Source: JAHDVS01 sp964370985
GTDB lineage: Bacteria; Actinomycetota; Thermoleophilia; Gaiellales; Gaiellaceae
DNA length: 64,000 nucleotides
Direction of reading: 5' to 3'
NCBI GenBank assembly: GCA_964370985.1
Contig: CAYJLE010000012.1
Span: 1-64,000, forward strand
Every line of letters begins with the position of its first letter. The first letter of the stretch is position 1. A model generated the notes under the pieces. That model was given only the letters and a program-made list of their open reading frames with translations, was not told the origin of the DNA and made no database searches. The translations under genes and the position numbers were made by a program. This document shows, one piece after another, positions 8,674 through 16,605 of the stretch.

Positions 8674-9327
8674 GTGCTGGACGCGGTCGTGTTCGACCTG
8701 GACGGGGTGCTGATCGACTCGGAGGCGGTGTGGGATGCCGCCCGCGAGGAGCTCGTGCGTGAGCGCGGCGGCCGTTGGCACGACCGGGCGCAGCGGGACA
8801 TGATGGGGATGAGCTCGCCCGAGTGGTCTCGCTATCTCCATGACGAGCTCGGCCTCACCGAGTCGCCCGAGGAGCTGAACCGCGAGGTCGTGCGCCGGAT
8901 GGCTGCGCGCTACCGGGAGCGGCTGCCGCTCGTGCCGGGCGCGACCGCTGCGGTCGAGCGGCTCGCGGGCCGCTGGCCGCTCGGCCTGGCTTCGTCCTCG
9001 AACCGCCCGCTGATCGACCTCGTCCTGGGCCTCGCGGACCTCGACCGGCTGTTCCACGTGACGGTGTCGTCCGAGGAGGTCGGGCGCGGCAAGCCCTCGC
9101 CGGACGTCTACCTCGAGGCGGTGCGCCGCCTCGGCGTCGAGCCGGCGCGCGCAGCAGCGGTCGAGGACTCCCACAACGGGATCCTCTCGGCGAAGGCTGC
9201 GGGCCTGCGGGTGGTCGCGATCCCGAACCCGGCCTTCCCCCCGCGTGCGGAGGCACTCGCCGCGGCCGACGTGGTGCTCCGCGCGATCGACGAGCTGACC
9301 CCGGCAGCAATCCTCGCGGGGTGCTGA
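8674..9327 (+). CDS. HAD-family phosphatase, beta-phosphoglucomutase-like
   Basis: HAD superfamily subfamily I hydrolase of 217 residues. Motif I is FDLDGVLIDSE at residues 5-15 (nucleophile D7, acid/base D9), motif II is the SSSN segment at about 109-112, motif III is the Lys in GRGKPSPD, and motif IV is EDSHNG. A cap domain lies between motifs I and II. This pattern matches sugar-phosphate phosphatases and beta-phosphoglucomutases; the exact substrate cannot be told. The GTG start at 8674 places motif I at the normal distance from the N-terminus. It is divergent from the selenoprotein/K+ operon (59 nt between starts) and converges on fabF. Confidence 0.88.
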   Translation: MLDAVVFDLDGVLIDSEAVWDAAREELVRERGGRWHDRAQRDMMGMSSPEWSRYLHDELGLTESPEELNREVVRRMAARYRERLPLVPGATAAVERLAGRWPLGLASSSNRPLIDLVLGLADLDRLFHVTVSSEEVGRGKPSPDVYLEAVRRLGVEPARAAAVEDSHNGILSAKAAGLRVVAIPNPAFPPRAEALAAADVVLRAIDELTPAAILAGC

Positions 9328-9352
9328 TCGCGGCACCGGTGCCCCGACCTGG

Positions 9353-9372
9353 GGGCGGGCCCCGTCCCGCCC
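9353..9372. terminator. hairpin between convergent genes
   Basis: A 7-bp GGGCGGG/CCCGCCC stem with a six-base loop lies in the 52-nt gap between the HAD gene and fabF. There is no U-tract on either strand. It probably serves both converging transcripts. Confidence 0.5.
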
Positions 9373-9379
9373 GCGCCCG

Positions 9380-10612
9380 TCAGTCGACGCGGCCGAGCAG
9401 GACGCAGCCGTTGTGGCCGCCGAGGCCCATCGCGTTCGACAGCGCCACGTCGATGTCGGCCTCGCGTGCGACGTTCGGGACGTAGTCGAGGTCGCAGACC
9501 GGGTCGGGGTGGTGGTAGTTGATCGTCGGCGGGATCAGCCCGCGGTGGATCGCGAGCGCGCACATGATCACCTCGACCGCGCCGGCGGCGCCGAGCAGGT
9601 GCCCCATCGTCGACTTCGTCGAGGAGACGGCGAGCTTGTACGCATGGTCGCCGAACACGTCCTTGATCGCCTTCGTCTCGGCGGCGTCGCCGAGGGGCGT
9701 CGACGTCCCGTGCGCGTTGATGTAGTCGACCCGGGTCGGCTCTACGCCGGCGCGCTCGAGTGCCGCGCGCATCATCTCTGCGACCCCCACCGAGTCGGGG
9801 TCGGGCGCGGCCATGTGGTAGGCGTCGTTGGAGGCGCCGTAGCCGAGCACCTCCGCGTAGATCGTGGCACCGCGCGCCCGCGCGTGCTCGAGCTCCTCGA
9901 GCATGACGACTCCCGCGCCCTCCCCCATCACGAACCCGGCGCGGGTCGCGTCGAACGGGCGGGACGCCCTCGTGGGATCCTCCTCCTCGGCAACGAGGCC
10001 GCGCATGGCACAGAAGCCGGCGAAGAAGAGCGGGTGGATGCAGCCCTCCGTGCCGCCCGCGAGGACGGCGTCCGCGAGCCCGTGCTGCACGAGCTCGGCG
10101 CCTTCGCCGATCGCGTGCGAACCGGTCGCGCACGCGGACACGACCGCGTAGTTGGGGCCCCGCAGCCCGAGCGCGATCGCCACCTGGCCGCTCGCCGAGT
10201 CCGGCAGCACGTTCGGGAGGAACGTCGGCGAGACCCGGTCGGGCCCGCGCTCGCGCAGCACGTCGTACTGGCGCAGCAGCTCGTGGAGGCCGCCGATCCC
10301 GGAGCCGAGGACGACGCCGACCCGGTCGGCCCGGTAGCCGTTACGGCCCGCGATCCCGAGCGCCTCCTGGGCGGCCGCGAGCCCGAACTGGATGTTGCGG
10401 TCGATCCGCTTGAGCTCCTTGGCGGAGACGAGACCGCCGTTCAGGGAGAAGTCCTTCACCTCCGCCGCGATCTTCACCGGGTACTCGGTCGTATCGAACG
10501 CGCGCACGAAGTCGACGCCGCTGCGGCCCTCGACGGCGGCGCGCCAGGTCGCCTCGACGGAGTTCCCGAGCGGAGTGACCGCCCCCATCCCGGTGATGAC
10601 GACTCTGCGCAT
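9380..10612 (-). CDS. fabF: beta-ketoacyl-ACP synthase II
   Basis: Condensing enzyme of type II fatty-acid synthesis that extends acyl-ACP with malonyl-ACP. It has 410 residues. The Cys-His-His triad is visible: nucleophile Cys in SACATGSH, His in NAHGTSTPLGD and His in MGHLLGAAG. The start is taken as the ATG at 10612 (MRRVVITGMGAVTPLG), the standard FabF N-terminus; the open frame runs further upstream without homology. No other fab gene is adjacent. It is divergent from the groES-like gene with 70 nt between starts. Confidence 0.94.
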   Translation of the reverse strand: MRRVVITGMGAVTPLGNSVEATWRAAVEGRSGVDFVRAFDTTEYPVKIAAEVKDFSLNGGLVSAKELKRIDRNIQFGLAAAQEALGIAGRNGYRADRVGVVLGSGIGGLHELLRQYDVLRERGPDRVSPTFLPNVLPDSASGQVAIALGLRGPNYAVVSACATGSHAIGEGAELVQHGLADAVLAGGTEGCIHPLFFAGFCAMRGLVAEEEDPTRASRPFDATRAGFVMGEGAGVVMLEELEHARARGATIYAEVLGYGASNDAYHMAAPDPDSVGVAEMMRAALERAGVEPTRVDYINAHGTSTPLGDAAETKAIKDVFGDHAYKLAVSSTKSTMGHLLGAAGAVEVIMCALAIHRGLIPPTINYHHPDPVCDLDYVPNVAREADIDVALSNAMGLGGHNGCVLLGRVD

Positions 10613-10645
10613 CCACTGAGTTTGACGGCCGAGACTCCCCGCGGG

Positions 10646-10676
10646 TTGCGCCCACCGACCGAGTGGGCCGTACAAT
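10646..10676 (+). promoter_or_regulatory. putative promoter of the groES-like gene, leaderless
   Basis: A clear -10 box TACAAT (10671-10676) lies 6 nt before the ATG at 10683. A weak -35 (TTGCGC, 10646-10651) is 19 nt upstream of it. The spacing puts transcription start at or next to the ATG, so the message would be leaderless. Confidence 0.5.
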
Positions 10677-10682
10677 CGAGTC

Positions 10683-10970
10683 ATGGAGGAGACGCAGAGG
10701 CTCGCGATCTCGCTGGAACCGCTCGACGACTACGTCGTCGTCGAGGCGGTCGACGAGGAGACGGAGACGCGCAGCGGGCTGATCATCCCCGCGAGCGCCG
10801 AGGCGGGCTCCCGCTCCGGAATCGTTACCGCGACCGGCCCGGACGCGGAGGGCGTCGACCCGGGAGACAAGGTTCTGTTCCCGAAGAACGCCGGCTTCGA
10901 CGTGCGCCTCGGCGGCGTCGCGGTCAAGGTCGTGCGGCGCGGCGAGCTGATCGCCCGCGTCAACGACTGA
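10683..10970 (+). CDS. groES: GroES-type co-chaperonin
   Basis: A 95-residue Cpn10. The family pattern is complete: the opening LEPLDDYVVVEAV strand, the mobile-loop region ETETRSGLIIPASA that contacts GroEL, then GDKVLFPKNAG and the C-terminal VKVVRRGELIARV. No groEL follows; the gene stands alone before two tRNA genes, as often seen when groEL copies lie elsewhere. The likely transcript is leaderless (see the promoter entry). It could be a second GroES copy; the window cannot show whether another exists. Confidence 0.9.
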   Translation: MEETQRLAISLEPLDDYVVVEAVDEETETRSGLIIPASAEAGSRSGIVTATGPDAEGVDPGDKVLFPKNAGFDVRLGGVAVKVVRRGELIARVND

Positions 10971-11123
10971 GCAGCCCGGGCGGACATCCCTCGATGGGAG
11001 CATCCCCCGCGGGCCCCGGGCCCCCGAGCCCTCCCCTGCCCCCCTCCCACACCCCGGGCCCCCGCCGCGCCCGGCGTAGCGGCGGCGGCGCCGCGTCCGC
11101 CCGCTGTTACGATGGCCGCGCGA

Positions 11124-11214
11124 GGAGAAGTGGCCGAGTGGCTGAAGGCGGCGCCCTGCTAAGGCGTTAGGTGGGGGATTCCCTGCCTCGAGGGTTCGAA
11201 TCCCTCCTTCTCCG
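11124..11214 (+). tRNA. tRNA-Ser (anticodon GCT)
   Basis: A 91-nt class II tRNA. The 7-bp acceptor GGAGAAG/CTTCTCC is perfect, the anticodon loop CTGCTAA gives GCT, the long variable arm GTGGGGGATTCCCTGC is present, and the T-loop is GGTTCGAATCC. The discriminator is G and no CCA is encoded. A TACGAT -10 box sits at 11108-11113. It is followed 11 nt later by a second tRNA-Ser. Confidence 0.97.
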
Positions 11215-11225
11215 CTCGACCCGCC

Positions 11226-11314
<89 letters not shown>

Positions 11315-11322
11315 CCTCGCGT

Positions 11323-11356
11323 AGCCGAGACCCGCATGGTCGAGCGGGTCTCGGCT
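11323..11356. terminator. strong bidirectional terminator hairpin
   Basis: A perfect 13-bp inverted repeat (AGCCGAGACCCGC and its complement) with an 8-nt loop lies 9 nt after the second tRNA-Ser and 17 nt beyond the stop of the converging secreted-protein gene. It has no U-run but is the most stable simple hairpin in the region. Confidence 0.7.
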
Positions 11357-11372
11357 GCTCACGACCGGGCGG

Positions 11373-11768
11373 TCACCAGAGGTTGTACCTGTCCCGGTTG
11401 ATGAAGAAGCCGTGCCCGGTCGGGATGCTCCAGCAGCGCATCCCGTCGGACCGCGACTTGCACCGGAATCGCCCCGCGTCGCGCCACCTCTCCCCGTAGT
11501 CGAGCGTGGGCCCGCGCGGGAACTGCCACGAGCCGACGTTCCGCTGCTTGTAGGAGTCGCCGTACAGGGGCACGATCGCCGCGAACTTGTCGTTCAGCGT
11601 GATGCACGCCATCAGGTCCTTCTTGACGAACTCCCGGCAGCGGATGTTCCCGCTCGGGCTGGAGAAGTAGTTGCTCCACCAGTCCTGCGAGAGCGGGAGC
11701 GCCCCCTGGGCGGCGCCCACCGGGAGACAGAGGCTGATGACGATCCCGAGGAGGAGAAGACGCTTCAT
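11373..11768 (-). CDS. small secreted protein, DUF6636-like
   Basis: A 131-residue protein with an N-terminal signal peptide (MKRLLLLGIVISLCLPVGAA, cleavage near residues 20-23). The mature part opens with FSSPSGNIRC, which resembles the start of DUF6636 domains, and contains four cysteines (in NIRC, MAC, RFRC and MRC) that could form two disulfides outside the cell. No catalytic motif is visible. Function unknown. The domain name is from memory of the SPSGN pattern and needs a profile search. Its downstream hairpin is shared with the tRNA-Ser pair. Confidence 0.7.
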   Translation of the reverse strand: MKRLLLLGIVISLCLPVGAAQGALPLSQDWWSNYFSSPSGNIRCREFVKKDLMACITLNDKFAAIVPLYGDSYKQRNVGSWQFPRGPTLDYGERWRDAGRFRCKSRSDGMRCWSIPTGHGFFINRDRYNLW

Positions 11769-11962
11769 GCGAGCACCCCCGGAAGACGACGACGAACCGA
11801 GCCAGAGAACGCGGGCGGAAGCTTACGCGATCACACGTGCCGATGCGAGCCCGCGATCGCGCTCCCCGGAGGGGTCACCGGCCGGATCGTCTACGGTGCT
11901 CGCGAGGTGGAACCGAGGCCGTTATCGCCCCGGATCGAGGCCGGCGAGAGGCGCCTCGACGC

Positions 11963-13186
11963 ATGAGAAACCCGCTGCTCCGCACCAGGGACGGCCGCCG
12001 GCTGTTCGCCGCGCAGGCGCTCAGCCTGGCCGGCCACGGGATCTCGGCAGTGGCGCTGCCCTGGCTCGTGCTCGAGCAGGGTGGCTCGAAGGCCGCGGCC
12101 GGGCTCGTGTTCACGTTCACGACGCTCCCCTACGTCGTGTTCGCGCTCCCGGCGGGCGTGGTCGGCGATCGCTTCCCCGTGCGGGGCGTGATCTGGGTCT
12201 CGCACGCAGCGCAGGCGCTGTGCGCGCTCGCGGTGCCACTCTGGTCGCTCGTGTCGCCCCCGCCGACCGGGGCGGTGCTCGTGGCCGCGTTCGCAATCGG
12301 GGCGGGACGGGTGTTTTCGGACGCGGCCGTGTTCGGAGCGGTCGCCGCGGTCGTGCCTCGGACGGAGTTCGTGCGCGGCCAGGCGACGCTCGGCGCCGCC
12401 TGGGCGGTGGGGCTGCTCGCCGGGCCCGCGCTCGGCGGAGCGCTCGTGAGCGCGATCGGGCCGGCCCGGTCGCTCGCGGCCGAGGCTGCGACGCTCGCTC
12501 TTGCCGCCCTCGTCGTCCGCACGACGAGGATCCATCTGGACGCCCCGGTCGTCGCCGCCCGTCGCGCCGCGACGATCCTGCGAGACGGGATCCACTCGAT
12601 CTTCGGCGACCCCGTGCTGCGAGCCGTCACGTTCCTCGGCGCGGGCTGGGCGCTCGCCTCGGCGGGCGCCTGGGCCCTCGCCGTACCCCTCCTCCGTGAC
12701 GAGCTCGGCCTCAGCTCGGCCCGCGCAGGCGTCGTGCTCGGTGCCGGCGCGCTCGCCGGAATCGCGGCCTCGCCGGTCGTGAGCGGGCTCACCCGCCGCC
12801 TGAGCGGGATCGGGATCCTGCGCCTGTCGATCCCGCTGTCCGCGCTCGCCACGGCTGCTGTCGGCCTCTCGCCCGGCTTCGCGCTCGTGCTCGTCGCCTA
12901 CACGGCGATGTCGCTCGCCGACTACGTGGCGACGGCCGCCTACATCGGCGAGCGCCAGACCCGGGCGGCGCTCGAGCTCCAGTCCACCGTCGGGATCCTC
13001 GGCCGGACGATCGTGATGCTGTCGCTCGCGGCCGGCTCCGCCGTAGCGAGCGCGCTCACGGCGACGGTCTCCGTCCGTGCCCTGTACGTGGGGATGGCAG
13101 TCGCCACGGTCGCCGTGGTCGCGGTCGCGACACCGTTCCTGCTCCGCGCAGGTCGCAACGCGCCCGCGCCGGCGACCTCGGCGTAA
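11963..13186 (+). CDS. MFS transporter, twelve-helix type
   Basis: A 407-residue integral membrane protein resembling MFS_1/MFS_3 exporters (enterobactin-exporter-like). The loop 2-3 motif is degenerate (PAGVVGDRFPVRGVI) but keeps the G-D-R core. About twelve hydrophobic helices can be counted. The ATG at 11963 is preferred because the first helix (LFAAQALSLAGHGISAVALP) then follows a short cytosolic tail; the open frame extends upstream without hydrophobic content. Substrate unknown. Downstream is an unrelated lipoprotein gene 46 nt away. Confidence 0.85.
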   Translation: MRNPLLRTRDGRRLFAAQALSLAGHGISAVALPWLVLEQGGSKAAAGLVFTFTTLPYVVFALPAGVVGDRFPVRGVIWVSHAAQALCALAVPLWSLVSPPPTGAVLVAAFAIGAGRVFSDAAVFGAVAAVVPRTEFVRGQATLGAAWAVGLLAGPALGGALVSAIGPARSLAAEAATLALAALVVRTTRIHLDAPVVAARRAATILRDGIHSIFGDPVLRAVTFLGAGWALASAGAWALAVPLLRDELGLSSARAGVVLGAGALAGIAASPVVSGLTRRLSGIGILRLSIPLSALATAAVGLSPGFALVLVAYTAMSLADYVATAAYIGERQTRAALELQSTVGILGRTIVMLSLAAGSAVASALTATVSVRALYVGMAVATVAVVAVATPFLLRAGRNAPAPATSA

Positions 13187-13232
13187 ACCGTAGGCATTCT
13201 CTCCACCGCCGCGCACCGGGGCGTGCTGCACC

Positions 13233-14252
13233 ATGGAGGGCGTGAGAAAGCGCCTCTCCGTCGTCATCGCCGCGCTGGCAGTGCTCGCCGCTGGCTGCGG
13301 CGGCGAGCCCGACAACGCTGTCGAGGCCCCGCCACCTCGGCCGCCGCTCGCTGAGGCACTCGCGCTCCTACCGGCCGACGCCGACCTGCGCGATCAGATC
13401 CTGTTCGGAGATCTCGAGCGGCTGCGGGCCTTCTACCCCGACGCCGAGTCGTTCCGGGGCGCGCTCGCCGGCGTCTGGCTCCCGGACGCGCTGGCCCGCG
13501 CCGACGCCCCGCTCTGGCGCAGGTCGTACGGTTTCGGCCTCGGACGCGTCGATCGGTTCGTCTCGGGTGGGTTCCACCCGCACGAGGTGACGATCGCGAT
13601 CGGTCGCTTCGAGCCTCGAAAGGTACTGGCGACGCTCCGGGCGAATGGCTACGCCGAGCGCGGGCGGATCCTGAGCCGGGGCGCCGATGGCTCCGTGGAT
13701 CCGACGACCGCGGCCGGCCGTCTCTCCCTCAGTGCCCTCAGCCGCATCGCCGTTGACGAGGACAGGCTCGTCGCCGCCTCGACGACCGCTCTCGCGAAGG
13801 CGGCGCTCTCATCTGCGGGCGCCGCTTTGGAGGCGGACGTCCGGGTGGCCAGCGCGGCACTCGCGCAGGTGACCGCGGCGGTCATCCTGCCGCCGGAGCT
13901 CGTCCGGCCGCCCACGGGTGTGCCCGTGAGGCTGCTCGCTGCCGAGCCGGCGATCCTCGTCGGCGCCGGGATCGACGACCAAGGGTCGAGCGACCGCACG
14001 GTCCGGATCGTGCTCGTCTACTCGGAGACATCCCAGGCCGCGAGCGAGGCCGAGCTCCTCGCATCGACGCTCGCGGCGGCGCCGCTCACGATCGGCGGCA
14101 CCTTCGCGGATCTGTTCGACGGCCTGTCGGTGAGGGTCGTCAGCGGACGAGCAGTCGTCATCAGCGGGAGGCTCGCCGTCGAGCAGAACCCGGGGGCGTG
14201 GCGGGGCCTGCTCGAGAGCGGGGACCTCGCCGTGCTCGTGCGCCAGCGATAG
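13233..14252 (+). CDS. lipoprotein of unknown function
   Basis: A 339-residue protein with an N-terminal lipobox LAAGC (C22), followed by a Pro-rich linker of about 15 residues. The rest is a soluble alpha/beta protein with no motif I recognise; LPPELVRPPTG and two repeated stretches of alternating hydrophobic residues suggest DUF3352-like secreted actinobacterial proteins, but this is weak. It would be anchored to the outer face of the membrane. It follows the MFS gene on the same strand by 46 nt and could be co-transcribed with it. Confidence 0.7.
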   Translation: MEGVRKRLSVVIAALAVLAAGCGGEPDNAVEAPPPRPPLAEALALLPADADLRDQILFGDLERLRAFYPDAESFRGALAGVWLPDALARADAPLWRRSYGFGLGRVDRFVSGGFHPHEVTIAIGRFEPRKVLATLRANGYAERGRILSRGADGSVDPTTAAGRLSLSALSRIAVDEDRLVAASTTALAKAALSSAGAALEADVRVASAALAQVTAAVILPPELVRPPTGVPVRLLAAEPAILVGAGIDDQGSSDRTVRIVLVYSETSQAASEAELLASTLAAAPLTIGGTFADLFDGLSVRVVSGRAVVISGRLAVEQNPGAWRGLLESGDLAVLVRQR

Positions 14253-14374
14253 AGCAAGCAGCGCGCGAGACCGAGTCCCGGTCGCAGCAGCTCGCCGACG
14301 ATCGCCTCAGCAGATCCCGGTCCGGATCCGGGTGACATGGTCGTCGAGAGGCTCGACGGCGGACGAACGGGCGG

Positions 14375-14716
14375 TCACGCGACCCGTCCCCGCGCCAACG
14401 CCGTCCGGACCCAGTCGCTCGGCGGCAGCCCGGCCATGCCGTCGCTCTTGCGATAAACCCGGCAGGACATCGCGTAGTCGGTCCGGGCCTCGGAGCCCGG
14501 CTCGACGTCCCGCCCGTCGACACGGATGGTCGGCGAGCCGAGGAAGCGCAGGCGCTCGGCCGCCTCAGGATGCGGCACGTCGATCAGGTGCACCTCCGGA
14601 TCGATCCCAAGCTCGGTCGCGACCTGCTCGACGAGCGCAAGCGCGCCCTCGTGATTGGGACAGCCGTCGAAGTAGAGGATCTCGACCAACGGCCGCCCGT
14701 CCCTCTTCGTACTCAC
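14375..14716 (-). CDS. thioredoxin-like small protein, Cys form of a (seleno)protein family
   Basis: A 113-residue cytosolic protein opening VEILYFDGCPNHEGAL, a thioredoxin-like beta-alpha start with a single redox cysteine (C19) in place of CxxC, and a conserved cis-Pro-like segment FLGSPTIRVDG. As I recall, the family has Cys or selenocysteine at this position in different members; here the codon is Cys. It is commonly found beside mercury or organomercurial genes. It sits 58 nt downstream of the CmtR-like regulator gene on the same strand and so probably shares its promoter, opposite the MerA-like selenoprotein. A role in metal or thiol handling is inferred. Confidence 0.75.
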   Translation of the reverse strand: MSTKRDGRPLVEILYFDGCPNHEGALALVEQVATELGIDPEVHLIDVPHPEAAERLRFLGSPTIRVDGRDVEPGSEARTDYAMSCRVYRKSDGMAGLPPSDWVRTALARGRVA

Positions 14717-14774
14717 GAAACCTCCTCGATGTGATGGCGGGGCTGCCCGACCGTGCCCGGACCGCGGCGCATCC

Positions 14775-15125
14775 TCACCCTTCGATCCGGCGGCAGGCGG
14801 CGACGTGCTCGGCGTTCTTCTCGAGCAGCGCGTGCGCGAGGTCGATCATCTCGACAACGCGCTCGTCGGCGATCCGGTTGTAGACGACACGGTGCTCACG
14901 GCGGGTAGCGATGAACCCGCACCAGCGAAGGCAGGCGAGATGGTTGGACACCTTCGGCTGCGCGATGGCCAGGCGTGCGACGAGCTCGCCGACCGAGAGC
15001 TCGCCCTCGTCGCGGAGCAGCTCGAGGATCCGGACCCGGGTCGGGTCGCCGAGACCACGGAAGTACTTCGCCACGAGGTCGCTCCTGGCGGGAGCGTCGG
15101 GAAGCCGGAACGGAGCAAGTTGCAT
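14775..15125 (-). CDS. ArsR/SmtB-family metal sensor, CmtR-like
   Basis: A 116-residue winged-helix repressor. The helix-turn-helix runs through LSVGELVARLAIAQPKVSNHLACLRWCGF. Two cysteines in the recognition helix (C65, C69; CLRWC) and one near the C-terminus (C111) match the three Cd/Pb ligands of mycobacterial CmtR (C57, C61, C102). This suggests a thiophilic metal ligand (Cd, Pb or Hg), not arsenic. The ATG at 15125 follows a good Shine-Dalgarno (AAGGGAG). The gene is divergent from the MerA-like selenoprotein gene with a 72-nt shared control region and is followed by the thioredoxin-like gene. Binding of metal should derepress both sides (inference). Confidence 0.88.
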   Translation of the reverse strand: MQLAPFRLPDAPARSDLVAKYFRGLGDPTRVRILELLRDEGELSVGELVARLAIAQPKVSNHLACLRWCGFIATRREHRVVYNRIADERVVEMIDLAHALLEKNAEHVAACRRIEG

Positions 15126-15135
15126 GAACTCCCTT

Positions 15136-15170
15136 TTCTGATATAAGATTTCACCAATATAACACAGCCA
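15136..15170. promoter_or_regulatory. divergent promoter/operator, regulator and MerA-like gene
   Basis: This is one of the few AT-rich spots in the window. On the plus strand TATAAC (15158-15163) can serve as -10 for the MerA-like gene; on the minus strand TATATC (15145-15140) can serve as -10 for the regulator. ATATAA occurs twice as a direct repeat 16 nt apart (15141 and 15157). Overlapping back-to-back promoters here fit control by the ArsR-family protein. Confidence 0.55.
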
Positions 15171-15197
15171 TGACTCGAGCCGACGAAGGGAGCCCGG

Positions 15198-16598
15198 ATG
15201 GCCCGCAACTACGACGTGATCGTGATCGGAGCCGGCATGGGTGGTATCGCGGCCGCCAACCGGGCCGTGGCCCGCGGTGCTCGCGTGGCCCTGATCGAGG
15301 CGGGCGCGATCGGCGGCACCTGAATCAACGTGGGGTGCATCCCCACCAAGGCCCTGGTCAGGTCCGCCGAAGCGATTCACACTGCCCGCCGCGGAGCCGA
15401 GTTCGGCTTCCGCGCCGAGGTCGAGGTCGACTTCCCGAGCGTCGTCGCCCGCAAGAACAAGCTCGTGTCGGCCGTGCGCGGCGGCCTCGAGCGAAGCCTG
15501 GAGGGAAACCCGCGAATCGAGCTGGTTCGTGGCTGGGCCCGGTTCGAGCACCCCGGCCGGATCGTCGTCGACGGCCACGAGCTCGAGAGCGAGCGGGTGA
15601 TCGTCGCCTCCGGCGTCCAGCCCCACATACCCGCGATCCCCGGCCTCGGTGAGGTTCCGTACCTCACGAACGAGACGGTGATGGATCTCGAGGAGCTGCC
15701 GGAGCGATTGATCGTGCTCGGGGGCGGCGCCGAGGGGCTCGAGTTCGGGCAGGCCTTTCGCCGCTTCGGGAGCAAGGTAACGATCGTGCAGCGCAACCGC
15801 CGCCTGGCTCCGAACCATGACCCCGAGATCTCGCAGGCGATCGAGCAGATCCTGCGCGACGAAGGTCTCGAGATCCTCACCGAGACCACACCGCGGCGCG
15901 TCGAGCGCCGAGCCGGCGCGGTCGTCCTCGAGACCGGCGACGGCCGGACGATCGAAGGGGACGCGCTGCTCGTCAGCACCGGCCGAAAGCCACACGACCT
16001 CCGGGAGCTCGGTATCGGCGAGGCCGGCATCGAGGGCGACCTCGAGCGGGGAATCGCGATCGACGAGGAGCTGCGGACGAGCGCACCCGGCGTCTTCGCG
16101 ATCGGCGACGTGCTGGGCCGCGTCCAGCACACCCACTTCGCCACCTACACGGCCGGCATCGCGGTCGCGAACGCGCTCGGGGGCGAGCACGTTCGCTACT
16201 CGCTCGGTCGCGTGCCGGGCGCGATCTTCACCGACCCCGAGATCGCCAGCGTCGGCCTCACCGCCGAGGAGGCGCGGGCGCAGGGACGCAAGGTGAAGAT
16301 CGGCAAGCAGGAGATGGCCAAGGTCGGGCGTGCCCGGGCCATGGGAGAGACCCGGGGCTTCGTCAAGTTCGTCGTCGACGCCGAGACCGACGAGCTGCTC
16401 GGCATGCACGTGCTCGCCTACCACGGTGCCGACCTGCTCGCCCAGGGCGTGATCGCGATGAACGGAACCGGGACGCTGGCCCCGCTCACGGACTGCGTCT
16501 GCATCCATCCGACCCTCTCCGAGGGGGTGAAGGCAGCGGCCGGCAATCTGCAGCCGGCCGAGATCCCGGACGCCGCGGGCGACCTGCCGGTGCGCTGA
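15198..16598 (+). CDS. MerA-like flavin disulfide reductase, selenoprotein (UxxxxC)
   Basis: FAD/NAD(P)-dependent pyridine nucleotide-disulfide oxidoreductase of 466 residues, interrupted by a TGA at 15321-15323. The N-terminus reads VIGAGMGG (FAD fold), then GGT-U42-INVG-C47-IPTK. In the family this is CxxxxC, the redox disulfide beside flavin, so Sec replaces the first cysteine. Downstream are the NAD(P) fold (VLGGGAEGLEFGQAF), the second FAD motif (VFAIGDV) and the C-terminal His-Glu pair (HPTLSE). The vicinal C-terminal Cys pair and NmerA domain of true mercuric reductases are absent, so the substrate is open. The ATG has a good Shine-Dalgarno (AAGGGAG). Gene callers starting after the TGA would miss the whole FAD-binding N-terminus. 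Confidence 0.88.
15330..15346 (+). promoter_or_regulatory. candidate SECIS hairpin
   Basis: A perfect 6-bp stem GUGGGG/CCCCAC around the loop UGCAU begins 7 nt after the UGA. The same loop and inner stem recur after the UGA of the paralogue at 29.9 kb. The segment also encodes the conserved GCIPTK, so conservation is partly due to protein constraint. Confidence 0.4.
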
Positions 16599-16605
16599 CA
16601 GGCCG

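Noticed and set aside
14375..14716. Thioredoxin-like protein as a seventh selenoprotein
   Set aside because: Its redox codon is a normal Cys codon (FDGCPNHE) and the frame has no internal TGA.
15198..16598. Calling a complete mercury-resistance (mer) operon
   Set aside because: No merP, merT, merB or MerR-type regulator; the reductases lack the C-terminal Cys pair and NmerA domain.
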